From Massilia sp. (GTDB lineage Bacteria > Pseudomonadota > Gammaproteobacteria > Burkholderiales > Burkholderiaceae_D), in NCBI GenBank assembly GCA_025359245.1, contig JANYGW010000158.1:51189-115188 (forward strand): DNA of 64,000 nt, in the 5' to 3' direction. The notes under the pieces are model-generated. The model ran no database searches. It had not been told where the DNA came from and saw only the letters and a program-made list of their open reading frames with translations. A program made the position numbers and the translations under genes. Positions 55,937 to 63,951 of the stretch are shown piece by piece. Positions within the stretch are counted from its first letter, which is position 1. Every line of letters starts with the position of its first letter.

Positions 55937-56905
55937 TCAGTGGCTGGCGGCGGGTGGCATTGCCGGACCTGGGTCGAACGCGGAAGGCGGCATGCCATGG
56001 ATCGCCGCCGCGACGTCGTCGGCCAGCGTTTGCGACAAGGCCGCGCTGGTCTTTATGTGCAAGTCCGGTGCGGGGCCGGCCGCCATGTCCCTGGCCCAGT
56101 TGCCATACACTGGCTTGATCAGTTTGCGGGTGCTGACGCCGCTCGCATAGAGCTGGTCCGCGCTGTCCTTGCGTTGCACGGTGACGGCCACGCTGCAAAA
56201 TTCCGCGCTCAGGTTGCTCAGGCCGATCAGGCCGATCTTGGTCAGCAAGGCGATCCCATTGAACTGCTCCTGCGGGACATGCGCCTTCGAGACGGTGATG
56301 GTGACGTCGGCCGCGGCCTGCGTATCGACCATCACGGCCTGGTAGCCACGCTCGCCGAGCGCCTTGCCAATGCTACGCACCAGGGTTTCGCGCAGCGCGA
56401 CCCCGGCAACGGGAACGTCCAACTGGGCCCGGTTGAACGAGGCAAATCCCTGGTCGATATAACTGATATTTTCGCCGAGTTCGTTCTTGACGTAGACATT
56501 GAATGGCTGCGCGCGTGGCAGAGCAGCGTCGGCTTGGCGCGTGCAGACGAGCGTCGCGGACAGCGTCGGCGCTTTCTTGAGCAGGTGGTACTGGGTCATG
56601 TTCAGCAAGGCGCCGCCGGCCGCCATCGTGACCTGGTTCCCGCCTTGCAGGTAATCGTACTCGCCCTGCGTCAGCGGTTCCTGGACGGCCGTTGCGGGAC
56701 ACAGTTCCCTGGCACGCACATCGAAGGCGGCGCGCAGCTCTGTCGGCGTCTGGCCGGGCATGCCGCGCGCGGTCAGTTCGATCCGGTCGGTGGCAGCGGC
56801 GAAGGCGCTGAAGCGCACGCCGTTGATTGTGCGTTCCCGGGCGTCTCCGGCACTCGCGTTGGCCGCAACCATGATCACGCAAACCACCCATCCGGCTTTG
56901 TTCAA
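55937..56905 (-). CDS. Secreted hypothetical protein
   Basis: 322 aa from a TTG at 56905, chosen because GGAG lies 6 bp upstream and it starts a normal signal peptide (NKAGWVVCVIMVAANASAG). The frame stays open to 56947. The mature part includes a stretch with a complex alternation of short beta strands (GVRFSAFAAATDRIELTARG, FNVYVKNELGENISYIDQGFASF) and DVTITVSKAHVPQEQFNG. No family recognised. First gene of the six-gene operon. Confidence 0.75.
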   Translation of the reverse strand: MNKAGWVVCVIMVAANASAGDARERTINGVRFSAFAAATDRIELTARGMPGQTPTELRAAFDVRARELCPATAVQEPLTQGEYDYLQGGNQVTMAAGGALLNMTQYHLLKKAPTLSATLVCTRQADAALPRAQPFNVYVKNELGENISYIDQGFASFNRAQLDVPVAGVALRETLVRSIGKALGERGYQAVMVDTQAAADVTITVSKAHVPQEQFNGIALLTKIGLIGLSNLSAEFCSVAVTVQRKDSADQLYASGVSTRKLIKPVYGNWARDMAAGPAPDLHIKTSAALSQTLADDVAAAIHGMPPSAFDPGPAMPPAASH

Positions 56906-57064
56906 TTGATGCTCCGAGTTGAAAAAATGATGACGCGATATTAGCACGGGAGGTTGTTAAAAGGATATCGCCCCGAGTCTATCTTTCGGCACATGCGCAG
57001 GACGGTCGAACATGGGATCGTGCGGCATCGACAGGCCTGCCTGGCATCCCAACGGAGAAATAAA

Positions 57065-58177
57065 ATGACGACGACACGACGCGACATCCTCAGATTGGCT
57101 TTGGCCGCGCCCTGGCTGGCCGCGTGCGGTGGTGGCAATAGCGGATCCGGGCAAGAGCGTGTCATTCCCACGCCCATCGCTCCCGATGACTGGGAAACGG
57201 CGACGCCGGACAGCCAGGGCATTGCGTATGCCGCGATGCAAAGCGTGCTCGATACCGGCGCTGCCATTCCCTTTCTGTATAGCATGCTGGTGGTTCGAAA
57301 CGGCAAACTGATCGGCGAGCGATATTATGGCGGCGCGCAGTCGTCCGATCTGCGCAGCCTTGCCTCGGTCACCAAGACCGTCAGCAGCATGCTGATCGGC
57401 CAAGCCCTCAACGAGCGCAAGATCGGCAGTACCGCAGACACCTTGCGTACCTTGTTGCCCAAGGAGTTGGCCAGGACACCGAACCCCTTTGCCGCCGACA
57501 TCACGTTGCAACAACTGCTCGACATGCGCGGCGGCCAGCAATGGGATGAATCGGCCCGACAGCTGGACGCGACCGGCGCGCCCGACATGACGGCGTTCGC
57601 GCTTGGGCTGCCGTCGGACGGCGCGCCGCGCGGGACTGTCTGGAACTACAGCACGGCGGCGTCCCATTTGCTGTCGCCCATTTTGAGCAACGCCTACGGG
57701 ATGGACGCACTGGCGCTCGCCACGCGCAAGCTGTTCCAGCCGCTGGGTATCAGCCAAACGGCGTGGTCGCGCGACGCCACTGGCATGGTGCACGGCTCGT
57801 TCGGACTGCAAATGCGTACCCGCGACCTGATGAAGCTGGCCTGGATGGCGCTTGACGGCGGACGCTGGAAAGGCCAGCAAGTGGTGCCGGCAAGCTGGCT
57901 CGCCGACAGCCACAAAGCCCATGTGAGCGGCCTGGGTGACGATGGCAAACTAGTCAATATGGAATACGGCAACCTGTGGTGGAGCGGGGTCATAGCCGGC
58001 TATGCTGTCGTCTTCGCATGGGGCTACGGCGGACAACATGCGATGCTGATCCCCCAGCTGAACATGGCCATCGCGACAGCGGCGGAACTGAACGTGTCAT
58101 TTTTGGCGGCAGGAGAGCACCAAACCATCATTCTCAGTTTGATTGACGGTTTCTTGCAGATGGTCAGGGCAGGCTAA
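57065..58177 (+). CDS. Serine hydrolase, beta-lactamase class C family, Tat/lipoprotein type
   Basis: 370 aa. ATG 57065 follows GGAGAAA. An N-terminal TTTRRDILRLALAAPWLAAC reads as a twin-Arg signal combined with a lipobox ending in Cys. The serine hydrolase domain has SxxK (SVTK) and YS in NYSTAASHLLSPIL; WGYGGQHAMLIP fills the third-motif position. Likely exported and lipid-anchored. Divergent from the six-gene operon and convergent with the DUF3592 gene, whose end it overlaps by 4 bp. Confidence 0.88.
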   Translation: MTTTRRDILRLALAAPWLAACGGGNSGSGQERVIPTPIAPDDWETATPDSQGIAYAAMQSVLDTGAAIPFLYSMLVVRNGKLIGERYYGGAQSSDLRSLASVTKTVSSMLIGQALNERKIGSTADTLRTLLPKELARTPNPFAADITLQQLLDMRGGQQWDESARQLDATGAPDMTAFALGLPSDGAPRGTVWNYSTAASHLLSPILSNAYGMDALALATRKLFQPLGISQTAWSRDATGMVHGSFGLQMRTRDLMKLAWMALDGGRWKGQQVVPASWLADSHKAHVSGLGDDGKLVNMEYGNLWWSGVIAGYAVVFAWGYGGQHAMLIPQLNMAIATAAELNVSFLAAGEHQTIILSLIDGFLQMVRAG

Positions 58178-58872
58178 GTTCGCAGCAGGCCGTAGGCCGT
58201 GCCGTACACGGCCAGCATCAGCGGGATGCCGGTGATCCCGGCCCATACCGGATGCCCATCGCGCCACAGCAAAGGGCACAGCACCGCCAACAGCAGGCCC
58301 ACGACCCACATGATGCCGACGGCGCGCCAGGAAAACGCAGGCGCCGTTTGATGCGGGTCGGCGCCGAACAGGAACGCCGCGCTGAGCCACACCAGCAGCA
58401 AGCCGACGCCCACCATCGCGCCGATTTCGAGCCAGCGCAAGTCGCGCAGCACAACCGCTTCGCTGGGCGCGCGCGGATTGACCCATGCATAGAAGGTGTT
58501 CCCCGGTGCGCCGATGAGCGTCGCCAGGCGGGCATCCCAGTCGTCCAGGTCGATGCCAGTGCTGCGCGTCTTGGCGCTGAAAAAGCTGAGCCGGTTGCTC
58601 TCGTAGCGCTTGCCCTGCCACTGGTAGGCGTAGGCGCCGCTGATGCGCGCCGCGCCGCCGATCCGGTCGCTGCCGCTGGCATTCTTCTCGGTGGCGACGC
58701 CGCGTTCGAGCAGCGTGGCCCGCACCGGCTGCCACGATTGCGCGTCGAGGTGCTGGGTCACTTTCATCGCGGCCAGGCCCAGCAGGGCGATGCCGAATAA
58801 CAGGAACGGCAGGAAGAAGAGCCAGATCATCAGCGGGTGCCGGCCTTGTGTGCGTCGCTTCGTGGTGGCCAT
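58174..58872 (-). CDS. DUF3592-domain membrane protein
   Basis: 232 aa. N-terminal membrane helix (LMIWLFFLPFLLFGIALLGLAAMKV), DUF3592-type extracytoplasmic domain (WQPVRATLLERGV, GKRYESNRLSFF, GNTFYAWVNPRAPSEAVVLRDLRW) and three further helices at the C-terminus. Function of the domain is unknown. Starts 12 bp after the acetyltransferase. Confidence 0.85.
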   Translation of the reverse strand: MATTKRRTQGRHPLMIWLFFLPFLLFGIALLGLAAMKVTQHLDAQSWQPVRATLLERGVATEKNASGSDRIGGAARISGAYAYQWQGKRYESNRLSFFSAKTRSTGIDLDDWDARLATLIGAPGNTFYAWVNPRAPSEAVVLRDLRWLEIGAMVGVGLLLVWLSAAFLFGADPHQTAPAFSWRAVGIMWVVGLLLAVLCPLLWRDGHPVWAGITGIPLMLAVYGTAYGLLRT

Positions 58873-58884
58873 CGCAGCTGCCTG

Positions 58885-59325
58885 CTAATCGGGCTTGGCG
58901 TGCAGTTGCTTGGTCAGCGAATAGCGCGCGCCGCCAGGCGGAAAGTCGGGCAAGCGGCTCAATATCTGGTAGCCGCATTTTTCGTAAAAGGGGAGGGCCT
59001 GGAAGCTGAGCGTTTCCACGAATGAGTGCGGGCATCCGCGCCGCACCGCTTCGGCTTCGGCCAGCGCCATCAGTTCCGTGCCGTAGCCAAGGCCGCGCAG
59101 GCTGTCGTCAAGCCAGACCACCTGAATCTGCAGCCAGCCCAGGTAGGTCGCGCCGAGCAGGCCGCCGGTGAGTTTTCCGTCGCTGTCCCTGACGGTCGCC
59201 AGCAGGTAGTTCGGCGTATCGCCGTTTGCGTGCGCGGCATTGTAGTCCGAGAGGCCCTTGATCAGCACGTGCATGTCGCTCGCCTGTGGTTCTGCTTCCA
59301 GTGTGATCTTATGTTCGTTCATCAT
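58885..59325 (-). CDS. GNAT-family acetyltransferase
   Basis: 146 aa. Acetyl-CoA-binding motif in the LRGLGYGTELMALAEAEAVRRGC segment, preceded by the strand YLGWLQIQVVWLDDS and followed by SFQALPFYEKCGYQILSRLPDFP. Cytoplasmic. Substrate unknown. Confidence 0.9.
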   Translation of the reverse strand: MMNEHKITLEAEPQASDMHVLIKGLSDYNAAHANGDTPNYLLATVRDSDGKLTGGLLGATYLGWLQIQVVWLDDSLRGLGYGTELMALAEAEAVRRGCPHSFVETLSFQALPFYEKCGYQILSRLPDFPPGGARYSLTKQLHAKPD

Positions 59326-59363
59326 GGCGCCTTGCGTTATTTGCTATGCCAGCGAGTGTAGCG

Positions 59364-61103
59364 TTATTTGCCGATTGTCTCCAGCATCCGCACTGTCAGG
59401 TATAAGCGCGGCACCACGCTGTCGAGATCGGCCCATTCGTCGGGCGAGTGGATGCGGTTGCCGACGATGCCCATGCCATCGAGGACCACCGGCTTGCTGG
59501 CCTTGGGATGATAGGCGAAGCCGGCGTCGGTGCCGTAGCGCATCGCGACCGGGCGTATCGACTTGCCGAGTTCCTGATAGATGCTGTCTGCCACGGCGGC
59601 CAAACGATCGCTGCCCGAATTCTTGCTGAACGGCGGGCGGCGGTTTTCCAGCGTGACGCGGACTTCGGTATCCGGGATCAGCGTGGTCTGGACGATCTTG
59701 TCGGCCTCGGCCTGCACGCGGACGATCTCGCCGACGTCGGACATGCGCATGTCGGCGGTGGCGCTGGCCTTGTCGGGAATGACGTTGACGCGCTCGCCCG
59801 CCTGCAGCACGGTCCAGCTGACGGTCGTCCCCTTGGCCGGGTTGCCCAGGTCCTTGAGCCGGATGACCTGGTTGGCCAATTCGATGGCGGCGTTGCGGCC
59901 CGCCTCCGGCGCCGAACCGGCGTGCGATGCGCGGCCCTTGACGTCGAGGTGGACGTAGGCGATGCCGTTGGTGGCCACCGTCACGACGTCCGCTTCGGGC
60001 GGTTCGAACACCAGCACGATATCCTGTTCGGCCGCGAGCTTGGCGATCAAGTCGCGCGAACCGAGCGAGCTTTTTTCCTCGTCCGGATTGAACAGCACGG
60101 TAATGGTTCGATAATCATTGAAGCGACGTTCGCGCGCGATCGCCAGCGCATGGACGATCAGCAGCGCGCCGCTCTTGGCGTCGGCCACGCCGGGACCGTA
60201 GGCCTTGTTGCCGGTGATCGTGAAAGGGCGTTTGGCCGCGTCGCCGATGCCGAACACGGTGTCGTAATGGATCATCAGCATGATGTTGCGGGTGCCGGTT
60301 CCGTGCAGCCGGCCGATGACCATCTTGCCGGCAGCAGGCGGCGCATCGATGACCTCGACGCTGGCGCCGGCCTGCTTCAGGCGCTGGGCCAGCACGGCGG
60401 CGACCTGCGCCAGGCCCTTGGCGTCGTCGGTGCCGGAATCGATGTTGACCAACTTGGCCAGGTCCTTGACCAGGGCGTTCTTGCGCTGTTGCGCGGCCTG
60501 CAGCAGGGAGCGGTCAGGCCGGCGCGCAGCCATGCTGCTTGCGCTGCCGTCGATCAGCGGCGCGATCACGGTTGCTGCTGCCTCCGGCGTGCCGTTGTCC
60601 AGCCGTGCCATCACCGCGCCGATGCGCGCGCGTTGAGATGGATCGGCCAGCGCCGGCCAATCCGCGGCCAGTTCGCGCAGCATGTGCGCCGTCAGGGTAT
60701 CGAGGCGCGGACGAGTCACGGTGGCCAGGTCAGGAACGTCGCCAAACTTGCCGGCGCTGGCTTGCTTCCAGCGCGCGACATGGGCGCGCTGTACTTGTTT
60801 GGCGCCCTCGATTTGGGCCCGAAAGAAGCGCTCGGCCCATGGCGCCGGAATGCCAAGCTGCTGCGCTTGCGCCATGAGCGAGTCGATCAGCTGCTGCTCG
60901 CGCGGCAGGTCGTCGATCGCGCTGTCGGTATTCCATTTGTGGCGCGCCACGTCCGGCATCAGGGCCAGGCGCTCGTCGATCAGGCGCCGCAGCGGCTCGA
61001 GGTCGATCGCGCTGGCGCTGGCGTGCGCGGCGGCTGGCTGTTCTGCGGCCGGCACCGGGCTGCAAACAAGGGCAAGCAGGAGAACGAATAAACGCAATGG
61101 CAT
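59364..61103 (-). CDS. Secreted chorismate mutase (AroQ-gamma)-M20 peptidase fusion
   Basis: 579 aa. Signal peptide (RLFVLLLALVCSPVPAAE), then an AroQ-gamma chorismate mutase domain (about 33-185): Lys56 in RHKWNTD, the diagnostic DLPREQQLIDSLMAQAQQLG and RFFRAQIEGAKQVQRAHVARW. The M20 metallopeptidase domain follows (about 205-579) with His279/Asp281, Asp308, Glu342/Glu343, Glu367 and His552, as in carboxypeptidase G2-like enzymes. Both domains keep their key residues, so both could be active. Such a fusion joins prephenate production to an exported amidase or carboxypeptidase; the shared role is not obvious. Confidence 0.9.
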   Translation of the reverse strand: MPLRLFVLLLALVCSPVPAAEQPAAAHASASAIDLEPLRRLIDERLALMPDVARHKWNTDSAIDDLPREQQLIDSLMAQAQQLGIPAPWAERFFRAQIEGAKQVQRAHVARWKQASAGKFGDVPDLATVTRPRLDTLTAHMLRELAADWPALADPSQRARIGAVMARLDNGTPEAAATVIAPLIDGSASSMAARRPDRSLLQAAQQRKNALVKDLAKLVNIDSGTDDAKGLAQVAAVLAQRLKQAGASVEVIDAPPAAGKMVIGRLHGTGTRNIMLMIHYDTVFGIGDAAKRPFTITGNKAYGPGVADAKSGALLIVHALAIARERRFNDYRTITVLFNPDEEKSSLGSRDLIAKLAAEQDIVLVFEPPEADVVTVATNGIAYVHLDVKGRASHAGSAPEAGRNAAIELANQVIRLKDLGNPAKGTTVSWTVLQAGERVNVIPDKASATADMRMSDVGEIVRVQAEADKIVQTTLIPDTEVRVTLENRRPPFSKNSGSDRLAAVADSIYQELGKSIRPVAMRYGTDAGFAYHPKASKPVVLDGMGIVGNRIHSPDEWADLDSVVPRLYLTVRMLETIGK

Positions 61104-61198
61104 GAATAGCCTCCGTCAATGGGGATGGCGGCGAGTATACGTCGTGGCGGGCCGCGATGTCCTTGGCGCCGATCCGAAAATTGTCAAGCCAGCGTACT

Positions 61199-61957
61199 TC
61201 ACTCCGCGCGGGGCGCGAAACGCCGCGCTTCGCCTAAATTGCGAAACTGCTGTCCCACATTGCTTTGCGTGTCGGGGAGCGGGTAGTCATTCTTCCACGG
61301 CGAGGATATCGTCTGCTGCCAGGTTCCGACCACTTCATACGGGCCGACGGGTTCGCCGACATCGTCATATTGAAAATGAATGGCCCCGTCTTTGGACGTC
61401 CACGCCGTGACGAGTTTCTTTTCGCTGACTTCGCCCACGGGATAGGCATATCGTTTGACGGTGCCGGTGGCCTGTTGCCGCTTTTGGCCGATCGAGTGCG
61501 GCCCATTCGGAAAAGCCGCCTGCAGTGTATCGATCACCTGGTCCAGCTCATTGGCGAGCGATTTGGACGGCGATTCCCAGTCCGACCATCCCTGAAACAG
61601 TTCGACGCGCGATGGCATCACCATGAAATATCTCTTGATGGTACGGCCTTGTTTCGCTTCCTTCTCTTCAAAAGACTCCTCTTCAGCCCGAAGTTCCTGA
61701 TTGGAGAATCGTTGCACCCGATAGCGCAAGAAGGGAATCCGCTGCCGGCTGTCGGTAAGAAAATGCATCGCCGCGTCCAGGGCGCCATAGCAAGACCACG
61801 CCACCGTGTCGGTTGCACATGCCGCAGCCCCACGCATTTGCGTCTGCGCCGCCTGGCCAACGGCCGGCCCGGCCATGCAAGCGAACAAAAGCCAGCACAG
61901 GAATGCATATTTTTTTCGAACTGTGCCGATACGTCGAGACGATGAATGCTGGCCCAT
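61199..61957 (-). CDS. Secreted hypothetical protein
   Basis: 252 aa from ATG 61957, which shares one base with the upstream stop (TGATG). Signal peptide (RRIGTVRKKYAFLCWLLFACMAGPAVGQA), then an unassigned domain with one Cys pair near the mature start (ACATDTVAWSCYG) and a charged helix (EEESFEEKEAKQGRTIKRY). It appears cotranscribed with the SUFU-like gene before it. No family recognised. Confidence 0.75.
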   Translation of the reverse strand: MGQHSSSRRIGTVRKKYAFLCWLLFACMAGPAVGQAAQTQMRGAAACATDTVAWSCYGALDAAMHFLTDSRQRIPFLRYRVQRFSNQELRAEEESFEEKEAKQGRTIKRYFMVMPSRVELFQGWSDWESPSKSLANELDQVIDTLQAAFPNGPHSIGQKRQQATGTVKRYAYPVGEVSEKKLVTAWTSKDGAIHFQYDDVGEPVGPYEVVGTWQQTISSPWKNDYPLPDTQSNVGQQFRNLGEARRFAPRAE

Positions 61958-63066
61958 CACCACACCTCGATGGTCTTGGTGAAGCCGCCACTCTTTGCCG
62001 AGTGGGTCGCCACGACATGGATCCTGGCTGGTACGAAGCTGTTTCCCTTGTATTCGGGCCGTACATCCAGTTTGTCGATGTCGCCGGCCTTGATCGCTTC
62101 GATCAGCAGGTCGGTGACCGCGTCTTTCAACCTGGCCGCGGCGGCTGGCACGAACGTCCAATTCATGGCGACATCGTCGCCGCCGCATTCGGCCGGAAAC
62201 AGCAGTATCTTGTGCAGCGTGCCGCTCTCCGCCAGGGCCATCATCTGCTCGCGCGACGTCACGTCAGCGAAATCGAATGGTCCTTCGGACACGACCGATT
62301 GTCGATCAAGCACACTGAATTGGCCGATGCCCGCCGCGTGCAGGGCGGCCAGCAGCGCAATGCGTCCGTGCTCCTTGGACCAATGCATTTCGTCGTCCGT
62401 GATGACGGTCGCCACCAACAATTCGGCGCGGCCATTGGGAAGATCAAACCCGGTCAAGAACGGTGCCTGCGCCTTGGCGATCAGCAGATTGACGAAGGCC
62501 TGTTCGCCGACCTGTATCCGCACGACGGTCAAGCCATCGTATTTTTCGACCAGGCCGCGCAGATCGGCATCCTTGAGCATTTCTGCCTTGACGGCCCACT
62601 GCAACAGCCACAATGGCCATTCCGCGTTTTCGCGCGCCGCCACGATGATCTCGTAGCCGTAGCCTGGCCATTGCGTCGCTGCGCGCGGATTCTCCCTGCG
62701 CTGCATCGTGCCTTCGGTGCGGGTCATCTGTCCCGCGCTGCTCTCGGTGCGCAGGTCGGTCACGGTCAGCGTGGCGGGCATGTCCGGGTTGGTCAGTCCG
62801 AACGACGTGTAGATGACGGCGCCGGTGCCCAGCGGTGGGGCAGGGATCACGTATAGCCCGCCGCCGGGCCAGATGCCGAGCAGGTCGCCCATCTTGAGTA
62901 TATCTTGCGGAAATTCTCCGAAAGCGGCGGTGAAGGTGTGTTTCCTGGCTGCGTAGACTTGCTGCCAGTGGCTTTCGGCTGCTGCTTCGGGATCAGTGGC
63001 AGTGGGAGCGACGGCAGCATCGCCGGATGCGGCATCCCGGCCGAATAACCGCTTGAAAAAACTCAT
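61957..63066 (-). CDS. Hypothetical protein, possibly SUFU-domain-like
   Basis: 369 aa from ATG 63066, with GGAG upstream. The N-terminal part (SFFKRLFGRDAASGDAA) is basic then Ala-rich. The main region (ILKMGDLLGIWPGGGLYVIPAPP, VIYTSFGLTNPDMPATLTV, GYGYEIIVAARENAEWPLWLLQWAV, DGLTVVRIQVG) resembles suppressor-of-fused-like bacterial proteins in its order of strands, but this is a tentative reading. SUFU-like proteins often occur with toxin-immunity systems, and a broken mazF lies just upstream. Confidence 0.6.
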   Translation of the reverse strand: MSFFKRLFGRDAASGDAAVAPTATDPEAAAESHWQQVYAARKHTFTAAFGEFPQDILKMGDLLGIWPGGGLYVIPAPPLGTGAVIYTSFGLTNPDMPATLTVTDLRTESSAGQMTRTEGTMQRRENPRAATQWPGYGYEIIVAARENAEWPLWLLQWAVKAEMLKDADLRGLVEKYDGLTVVRIQVGEQAFVNLLIAKAQAPFLTGFDLPNGRAELLVATVITDDEMHWSKEHGRIALLAALHAAGIGQFSVLDRQSVVSEGPFDFADVTSREQMMALAESGTLHKILLFPAECGGDDVAMNWTFVPAAAARLKDAVTDLLIEAIKAGDIDKLDVRPEYKGNSFVPARIHVVATHSAKSGGFTKTIEVW

Positions 63067-63088
63067 TTTTTCTCCATTGGAAAACAAC

Positions 63089-63282
63089 TCAGTCAGTGAT
63101 TGCACGAAGACGTGCAAAGTCTCCACCCTGCGCTATCTGCGCCACCAGCAAGACGTCCAGTGCGTTGAACGCTCTCGGGGTGTGAGCACCAGCGCTGGCC
63201 GGATGCGACTTCGCTCATTCCCTTCTCTTGGATTGAGGCTTACCGTGACGATGTCATCGCGTCCAAACTTGGCGCGGCTCAC
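63089..63282 (-). pseudogene. mazF: mazF toxin gene, frameshifted and truncated
   Basis: Starts with GTG at 63282 overlapping the mazE stop (GTGA). It reads SRAKFGRDDIVTVSLNPREG then RPALVLTPR, the usual MazF N-terminus, then leaves frame at 63182-63176. Removing two bases (GA) from the local GAGAG restores AFNALDVLLVAQIAQGGDFAR, which is the expected MazF continuation, but a stop follows soon after at 63091-63089. The unbroken frame yields only 49 aa. Intact MazF is about 110 aa, so the toxin is almost surely inactive. Confidence 0.8.
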
Positions 63283-63530
63283 CAGGCTTCGCGTCCTGCC
63301 GGCTTCTCGCTGACCCACGCCGCCATGTCGGCGGGCTCTGGTGCAGCGGGATCGCACTGCGCCACCAGCTCGGCCAGCGCATAAGAAGGCCGCGCCGCTT
63401 TCAGCAACACGCCGTCGGGCTGAACGCTGACGGTCAGCTTGTCGCCCAGCGTCACCTTGAGTATGCCCAGTAATTCGATAGGCAAGCGCAGCGCCGCGCT
63501 GTAGCCCCATTTCTGAATCGACAGTTCCAT
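63279..63530 (-). CDS. mazE: MazE-like antitoxin (AbrB/SpoVT swapped-hairpin)
   Basis: 83 aa from ATG 63530 with GGAGG 7 bp upstream. The swapped-hairpin DNA-binding fold is clear in ELSIQKWGYSAALRLPIELL; the acidic C-terminus (ELVAQCDPAAPEPADMAAWV) would wrap the toxin. The gene is intact although its toxin partner is broken. Confidence 0.88.
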   Translation of the reverse strand: MELSIQKWGYSAALRLPIELLGILKVTLGDKLTVSVQPDGVLLKAARPSYALAELVAQCDPAAPEPADMAAWVSEKPAGREAW

Positions 63531-63557
63531 ATGCAAGCCTCCATCCGGCAGCCGCGC

Positions 63558-63767
63558 TTAGCGCTTGGCAATTTTCTCCTCGTAGAATACGCGGACAACG
63601 AGGAACATGCAGGTCAACCATGTTGCGTTGAACAGCGCATCAAGGACTGATTCGACGCGCCATGCATCAATTTTTTGCTCGGCGCTGTATGCAAGGACCA
63701 GCCCGTGATCCGCATTCAGACGCACCAGCGTCGTGCGTTGCCCGAACACGGTCGGATAGTACGCCAT
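63558..63767 (-). CDS. Small hypothetical protein
   Basis: 69 aa from ATG 63767; an upstream ATG at 63782 lies within the first bases of the 86-bp tandem repeat. One probable membrane segment (ALFNATWLTCMFLVVRVFY) near the C-terminus and a polar N-terminal half. No family recognised. Precedes mazE by 27 bp. Confidence 0.55.
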   Translation of the reverse strand: MAYYPTVFGQRTTLVRLNADHGLVLAYSAEQKIDAWRVESVLDALFNATWLTCMFLVVRVFYEEKIAKR

Positions 63768-63774
63768 TTCCGCT

Positions 63775-63951
63775 CTAACCATTCATGAGGATGAGGGCCT
63801 CGCCCCCGACCATGAAAGGGGGAGGACAATAGTGGTGACGCACAGGGCACCAAAAGTCGCCTAACCATTCATGAGGATGAGGGCCTCGCCCCCGACCATG
63901 AAAGGGGGAGGACAATAGTGGTGACGCACAGGGCACCAAAAGTCGCCTAAC
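63775..63951. repeat. Two perfect tandem copies of an 86-bp unit plus a partial third
   Basis: Bases 63775-63860 recur exactly at 63861-63946, and a further CTAAC follows at 63947-63951. The unit begins CTAACCATTCATGAGG and contains a CCCCC/GGGGG stem with a 10-nt loop. There is no gene in it. The remaining 49 bp to the window end show nothing recognisable. Perfect identity implies a recent duplication or an assembly artefact. Confidence 0.9.

Noticed and set aside
63775..63951. Possible integron attC site: GCCTAAC heptamers at the repeat junctions
   Set aside because: Only direct copies of the RYYYAAC-type box are present; no GTTRRRY partner lies at attC distance and no integrase is seen. 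Treated as a plain tandem repeat.
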